The notes under the pieces were generated by a model. It searched no databases. It was given only the letters and a program-made list of their open reading frames with translations, and was not told where the DNA came from. Source: Burkholderia sp. IMCC1007 (lineage in GTDB: Bacteria; Pseudomonadota; Gammaproteobacteria; Burkholderiales; Burkholderiaceae). Taken from it: a stretch of 63,797 nt of DNA. Position 1 is the first letter of the stretch; each line of letters starts with the position of its first letter. The stretch covers positions 1-63,797 of the forward strand of contig NZ_JAPVQY010000047.1 in the NCBI RefSeq assembly GCF_027257875.1, read 5' to 3'. Both the position numbers and the translations under genes were made by a program. Shown here piece after piece: positions 59,603 through 63,797 of the stretch.

Positions 59603-60811
59603 TCACGCGAGCTTGCAGCCGGTCTTGTCGAGCGGCAGGAACGACTGGCCCGAGCTGACGATGTCGGCGTAGTCGTCGGCGCTCTTCATCCGGCTCTTCG
59701 GCTTGCCCTTCAGCAGGTAGTAGTTCTTCAGCACCTGGTGGTCGCCCTTGCGGATTTCCTCCGGGCCGGTGAGGCCGTCGTACTTCATGCCTTCCATCGC
59801 CGCGATCACCTTCTTCGGATCGGCGCTGCCGGCCTTCACCATCGCGTCGAGCAGGATCTTCGAGCAGATGTACGAACCGGCGAGGCTGTAGTTCGGATTG
59901 GCCTTGAACGCGGCGTTGGTGCGCTTCACGAGGTCGCGGTTCAGCGGCGAATCGATCCCGTGCCAGTACTGCGCGCCGAAATACACGCCGTCGCAGATGT
60001 CCGGCCCGAGCGCCTCGAACTGCTCGAGGCCGGACGCCCACGCGAGCAGGATCGTGCAGTTGCGCTTCATCCCGAAGCTGACGGCCTGGCGCAGCGTGTC
60101 CGACGACTGCGAGCCGAAGTTCAGGATCAGCAGCACGTCCGGCTGCGCGGCCGCCGCGTTCGTCAGGTAGCCGCTGAATTCCTTCTCGGCCAGCGAGTGA
60201 TAGCTGTTGCCGACATGCTCGATGCCCTTTTCCTTGAAGATCGCTTTCGCCGCCGACAGCAGCCCGTCGCCGAACACGTATTGCGGGGTGATCGTGTACC
60301 AGCGCTTCGCTTTCGGCACCATCTGGATCAGCGGGCGCACCGTCTGCTCGATCGCGCCGAAGGTCGGCACCGACCAGCGGAACGTCGCGTCGTTGCAGTC
60401 CTTGCCGGTCAGCTCGTCCGCGCCGGCCGTCGTGATGAACACGCCGCCCGCCTTCTGCACCTCCTTGCCCATCGCCAACGATTCGGACGACAAAATACCG
60501 CCGGCAAAAAAGCGCGCGCTCTTCTGCTGCGCGATCTCCTGCACGCGCCGCACGGCGGTCGCGGGTTTGCCCTCGGTGTCGAGCGTCGTATAGGCGAGCG
60601 GTGCGCCGAGCACCTTGCCGTACTGCTTGACGGCCAACTGCATGCCGAGGTCGGCGTATTTGCCGTTGGCCGCGAACGGGCCGGACATCGGCACCGGACA
60701 CGCGAGCTGGATCGGGGTGCCCTGGGCGAATGCGGCACGGGACCCGAGGGCGCCGAGCGCGCCCGGTACGGCCGACAGCGCGGCCAGTTTCAACAGTTCT
60801 CGGCGATTCAA
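59603..60811 (-). CDS. Branched-chain amino acid-type ABC substrate-binding protein, TTG start
   Basis: 402-residue periplasmic binding protein (LivJ/AmiC-like). The start is TTG at 60809-60811: AAGGAG lies seven bases before it and translation then gives M-NRRELLKLAALSAVPGALG, a Tat-like signal. A longer ATG frame at 60838 would place the ribosome site inside the coding region. The mature part has PVPMSGPFAANGKYADLGMQ. It heads the operon that runs through the permeases and ATPases to the M20 and M81 hydrolases, so the ligand is probably their substrate. Confidence 0.86.
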   Translation of the reverse strand: MNRRELLKLAALSAVPGALGALGSRAAFAQGTPIQLACPVPMSGPFAANGKYADLGMQLAVKQYGKVLGAPLAYTTLDTEGKPATAVRRVQEIAQQKSARFFAGGILSSESLAMGKEVQKAGGVFITTAGADELTGKDCNDATFRWSVPTFGAIEQTVRPLIQMVPKAKRWYTITPQYVFGDGLLSAAKAIFKEKGIEHVGNSYHSLAEKEFSGYLTNAAAAQPDVLLILNFGSQSSDTLRQAVSFGMKRNCTILLAWASGLEQFEALGPDICDGVYFGAQYWHGIDSPLNRDLVKRTNAAFKANPNYSLAGSYICSKILLDAMVKAGSADPKKVIAAMEGMKYDGLTGPEEIRKGDHQVLKNYYLLKGKPKSRMKSADDYADIVSSGQSFLPLDKTGCKLA

Positions 60812-60897
60812 GTTGACGCTCCTTGGAGGGACAAACACACGCGATACGACGGACTGCCAAACCGTGCCAACGCTCTACGGAAAGCGATGCGTCGTCA

Positions 60898-60931
60898 GTT
60901 CATCCTATTTATCATGATAAATAGGATGAAC
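60898..60931. promoter_or_regulatory. 34-bp perfect palindrome, likely GntR/FadR-type operator
   Basis: The sequence GTTCATCCTATTTATCA is followed at once by its exact reverse complement, with no spacer. It lies between the divergent binding-protein gene and the GntR gene, 87 and 119 bases from their starts, and is AT-rich in a GC-rich setting. FCD-type GntR dimers bind palindromes of about 17 bases; this is twice that, so two dimers or a cruciform-like site are possible. Confidence 0.75.
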
Positions 60932-61049
60932 CTGATGCTAGAGACGATCAAAAACCCTGTCAATCAGGCAAAATTCCCTACCGCCGCGCCCGGGCCAATC
61001 GACGACGATGTGAACGGACGCGCGCATGTCAGACAAAGGAGTCTCGAAG

Positions 61050-61880
61050 ATGGTCATGGACCGAGCCAGGACAGGCCTCGCGGTCGAAATCAAGCAGCCC
61101 AAGCGCGCGGATCTCGTCGCGGAGGAAATCAAGCGGCTCATTACGGAAAAGGACCTGAAGCCCGGCGACCGCCTGCCGCGCGAAGCCGAGCTGCAGCAGC
61201 TGTATGCGGTCAGCAAGAGCACGATCCGCGAGGCGTTGAAGTCGCTGGAAGTACAAGGCCTGATCAAGGTGACGACCGGGCCGACGGGCGGCGGGATGGT
61301 GGTCGAGGTCCCGCTCGACCGGACGCTGCAGTTGCTGCAGAACTATCTGTTCTTCAAGGACGTCACGATCGACGACATCTACACTGTGCGCAAGCTGCTC
61401 GAACCCGAGCTGGCCGCGGGCGCCGTGCCGCACCTGACCGAGCAGCATTTCGCCGCACTGGAGGCCAACATCGCATGCTGCGACGGCTCGTCGGGCGCGC
61501 TCGAACAGGGTCATCTGGTGCGGCAGCGGCAGGAGGACACGACGTTCCACGACATCCTCGCCGCCGCGAACCCGAATCCGTTCCTGCGCTTCAGTTGCGA
61601 GCTGATCAACGAGATGATCCGGCAGCTGATCGAGTTCCGGAACGACACGCCGATCGCCGAACACAAGCGTTTCGGCGAGGCGAACGTGGCGATTCACCGC
61701 TTGATCCTCAAGGCCGCCCGCGAGCGCGACGTCGAACGCGTGCGCGCGCTGATGGTCGAGCACATGACCGAGGCGCCGAAGCATGTGAAGCGGATGAAGG
61801 GAAAGTTGCGCGGGCGGCTGATTCTGGATTCGGAGATCCGCAAGCGCGTGCGCGCCGTGTCGGCCGAGCTCGACGAGTAG
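61050..61880 (+). CDS. GntR-family regulator with FCD ligand domain
   Basis: 276 residues. The N-terminal winged helix reads LVAEEIKRLI, LKPGDRLPREAELQQLYAVS and KSTIREALKSLEVQGLIKV. The all-helical FCD domain carries the metal-ligand candidates in TTFHDILAAA and VAIHRLILKA. I start at the ATG at 61050 (AAAGGAG eight bases before); an ATG at 61026 is also in frame. It is divergent from the ABC/M20/M81 operon and probably controls it through the 34-bp palindrome. Confidence 0.87.
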   Translation: MVMDRARTGLAVEIKQPKRADLVAEEIKRLITEKDLKPGDRLPREAELQQLYAVSKSTIREALKSLEVQGLIKVTTGPTGGGMVVEVPLDRTLQLLQNYLFFKDVTIDDIYTVRKLLEPELAAGAVPHLTEQHFAALEANIACCDGSSGALEQGHLVRQRQEDTTFHDILAAANPNPFLRFSCELINEMIRQLIEFRNDTPIAEHKRFGEANVAIHRLILKAARERDVERVRALMVEHMTEAPKHVKRMKGKLRGRLILDSEIRKRVRAVSAELDE

Positions 61881-62321
61881 CGGGGGCGGTTGCTTGCATG
61901 ACGGTGGGGGGCAGGCGGCGGGCGCGTGGTTCCACGCCTTCCCCCCGCGACACAGCCTCCGCATATTCCGCGGAATCGATATGCCGGCGCGTCTACCGCA
62001 TCGCCCCGCTCCCGCCCAGCACCGCGTTGCGTAAAAACATCGGCACCGTATCCCCTCGCACGGGCCCCATCTAACGATTGCATCGATCCATATGACTGCG
62101 ACGCGACGTTTCGCCCGCTCGGCGTTCGCGGTTCATCCGATGCGTCCGCGTCAGCAGGCAGCGCGGACGCGATGACGACGCACGCGCCGGCCGCGCGGCG
62201 GCGCGCATTGCAATTCGATGACGCGACGATTTGCAAACCACGGATCGGCCGTTCGTTGCGCGGCCCGGACTCAATAGCATCGTGATCCTCGCAGACGTAC
62301 CCATAAAAACAGAGGATATTC
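61881..62321. other. Intergenic region before the porin gene
   Basis: About 440 bases between the GntR and porin genes, both on the plus strand. I see no gene or strong hairpin. It probably holds the GntR terminator and the porin promoter. Confidence 0.45.
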
Positions 62322-63506
62322 ATGATCAAGAAATCGGTAGTCCTGGGTTTGGTTTCGATCGGTTCCATCGGCGCGCATGCGCAGAGTTCCGTCACGCTGT
62401 ACGGCCTCGTCGATGCCGGCTTCGCCTATACGAACAACCAGGGCGGCGCGCACAACATCCAGCAGACGAGCGGCAAGCTGAGCGGCAGCCGCTGGGGCCT
62501 GAAAGGCGTCGAGGATCTCGGCGGCGGCCTGCAGGCCGTGTTCACCCTCGAAAGCGGGTTCCGGCCGAGCGACGGCGGGCTCGGCCAGGGCGGCCGCCTG
62601 TTCGGCCGCTCCGCGTACGTGGGCCTGAGCAAGACCGGCATCGGCACGCTGACGCTCGGCCGCCAGTACGAGCCGATCACCGATCTCGTCGCGCAGTACT
62701 CGGGCTCCGGGTTCTGGTCGCCGGCGACCCATGTCGGCGACAACGACAACCTGAACCAGAGCTTCCGGATCAACAACGCGGTGAAGTTCCGCAGCGCGAC
62801 GATCGCCGGCTTCACGGCCGACGTGCTGTACGCATTCAGCAATCAGGCGAACGGCGGCGCGGGCACCGGCTTCTCGAACAACAACGCGTGGGGCGTGTCA
62901 GCCAACTACGTGAACGGCCCGCTGTCGGCGGGCGCCGGCTACGTGCGGCTGAACAACCCGAGCACGACGTCGAACACCAGCGGCGCGGTGGGCGGCGCGA
63001 CCTCGACGACCGGCAACGACTACAGCGGCGGGTTCTTCTACGGGCTGAACGGCGGCGTGCGCAAGCAGCAGATCGGCGTCGCGGGCGCCAACTACGCGCT
63101 CGGCCGCGCGACGCTCGGCTTCGCGTGGAGCCATACGCAGCTCGACTATCTCGACGGCTCGTCGCGCAAGTTCAACAACTACGACGTCAACGGGCGCTAC
63201 CAGATCACACCGGCGGCGACGCTGATCGGCGTCTACACGTTCACCGACGGACGCGCGAGCGGCCTGCCGGGCACCGGCGGCCAGACGCTGAAGCCGCGCT
63301 GGCACCAGTTCACGCTCGGGTTCGACTATGCGCTGTCCAAGCGCACCGACCTCTATCTGTCCGGCATCTACCAGCTTGCGGCCGGCGATGCGAGCACCGC
63401 GACGTCGGGCGGCTATCGCAAGATCGCGGCGATCTCGAACATCGGCACCGCATCGTCGACGAATCGCCAGCTCGCGTTCGTCAGCGGGCTGCGCGTGAAG
63501 TTCTGA
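62322..63506 (+). CDS. Outer-membrane porin (OmpC-like, betaproteobacterial general porin)
   Basis: 394 residues with a Sec signal peptide (MIKKSVVLGLVSIGSIGAHA, cleavage before QSS). The mature N-terminus SVTLYGLVDAGFAYTNNQ and the RWGLKGVEDLGGGLQAVFTL block are standard for Burkholderia 16-strand trimeric porins, and the protein ends in RVKF with the terminal Phe needed for BAM recognition. The Gly/Ser/Thr-rich insert near 215-245 is probably an external loop. AGGATATTC precedes the ATG. Confidence 0.92.
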   Translation: MIKKSVVLGLVSIGSIGAHAQSSVTLYGLVDAGFAYTNNQGGAHNIQQTSGKLSGSRWGLKGVEDLGGGLQAVFTLESGFRPSDGGLGQGGRLFGRSAYVGLSKTGIGTLTLGRQYEPITDLVAQYSGSGFWSPATHVGDNDNLNQSFRINNAVKFRSATIAGFTADVLYAFSNQANGGAGTGFSNNNAWGVSANYVNGPLSAGAGYVRLNNPSTTSNTSGAVGGATSTTGNDYSGGFFYGLNGGVRKQQIGVAGANYALGRATLGFAWSHTQLDYLDGSSRKFNNYDVNGRYQITPAATLIGVYTFTDGRASGLPGTGGQTLKPRWHQFTLGFDYALSKRTDLYLSGIYQLAAGDASTATSGGYRKIAAISNIGTASSTNRQLAFVSGLRVKF

Positions 63507-63655
63507 TCGCACGCACGACGTACGCTACGTACACGACGTGCGCAACGTGCGCAGCGGGCGCGGCGCGATAAGCAAAGCGGGAATGCTTGTTTGCCGCGTC
63601 GCGCCCGGTTGCCGAGAATGTGCGTTTTTCCGCATGCTGCCGCGCGGCTTCGACC

Positions 63656-63797
63656 ATGACCGATTCCCGCTTTCGCACACCCCGCCCGCAGCGTGCGGGC
63701 CGTCGCACGGCGCTGCGCCAGCTCGCCGGCGGCTGGGCCGCCGCGCTGCTGCCGGCCGGTGGCGCAGTCGCGAGCCAGCCGCTCGCGCCGCTCGAAG
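63656..63797 (+). CDS. Start of a Tat-exported protein (partial)
   Basis: The first 47 codons of a gene that leaves the window. The N-terminus TPRPQRAGRRTALRQLAGGW followed by a hydrophobic Ala/Leu stretch and VASQPLAP looks like a twin-arginine signal peptide. The function cannot be told from this length. Confidence 0.55.
   Translation, partial: MTDSRFRTPRPQRAGRRTALRQLAGGWAAALLPAGGAVASQPLAPLE

Noticed and set aside
58385..62074. Very long plus-strand open frame (over 1200 codons) opposite the Liv operon
   Set aside because: It runs antisense to well-supported transporter genes, is dominated by Arg/His/Ala from GC-rich third positions, and has no family motif.
63510..63570. ACGTACG/ACGTGCGC-rich stretch after the porin gene, considered as a CRISPR-like or tandem repeat array
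   Set aside because: The units are only a few bases, irregular, and without spacers of constant length; it is low-complexity GC-rich sequence.

Overview
The window looks like accessory chromosomal DNA of a Burkholderia-type betaproteobacterium, probably of the B. cepacia group. I infer this from the very high GC content, the GCG/CGC-rich codon use, the stacked overlapping ABC-importer operons, the OmpC-like porin, the ActP/DUF485 pair and the many LysR/TetR/GntR regulators. No rRNA, tRNA, CRISPR array or replication origin was recognised.

Layout. (1) 1-9084, minus strand: start of ETF-ubiquinone oxidoreductase, actP/DUF485 acetate symporter, then an acyl-CoA cluster: FMN enzyme, CaiB-type CoA transferase, two adjacent acyl-CoA dehydrogenases, thiolase, and only the last ~55 codons of a 3-hydroxyacyl-CoA dehydrogenase. 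(2) 9085-14820: scarred DNA with a decayed UvrD-like helicase remnant, a TetR gene, and a plus-strand set of SDR, enoyl-CoA hydratase, second FMN enzyme and an isomerase-type crotonase. Three copies of a 27-bp GTCAA-bounded motif are scattered here. (3) 14825-27560: LysR, then a 2-ketoarginine decarboxylase-like TPP enzyme, an aldehyde dehydrogenase, a spermidine/putrescine-type ABC importer, a polar amino acid ABC importer and a GcvA-like LysR; together they look like uptake plus oxidation of a guanidino or polyamine compound. (4) 28193-33686: MHYT-GGDEF-EAL protein, an intact IS630-family element, an internally shortened TerB-like gene, a family 9 glycosyltransferase, and a Tn3-family transposase remnant at its 3' end.

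(5) 34189-40388: a type VI secretion module of lower GC. It has vgrG, a VRR-NUC nuclease effector whose C-terminal tail is frameshifted, an immunity gene (DUF3396), and a tandem second copy made of an orphan effector tail plus a truncated immunity gene. (6) 40510-42491: small ORF, etfA, etfB. These, with the ETF-QO at the left edge, can carry electrons from the acyl-CoA dehydrogenases to the quinone pool. (7) 42770-52144: a second polar amino acid ABC importer, MarR, an ornithine cyclodeaminase-family enzyme, an M24-family protein with every known catalytic residue of the DMSP lyase DddP at the same spacing, a TMADH/N-methylproline demethylase-like flavoenzyme and a divergent TetR. (8) 52377-53301: gfa (formaldehyde-glutathione) behind orphan FrmR-like operators and a decayed frmR-like remnant. 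(9) 53372-61880, minus strand: a branched-chain-type ABC importer (five genes) feeding an M20 amidase and an M81 (MlrC-like) hydrolase, with a divergent FCD-type GntR regulator and a 34-bp perfect palindrome between them. (10) 62322 to end: a porin and the start of a Tat-exported protein.

The points most worth follow-up are the DddP-like cluster, the duplicated T6SS nuclease/immunity locus, the 27-bp repeats around the fatty-acyl cassettes, and the GntR palindrome.
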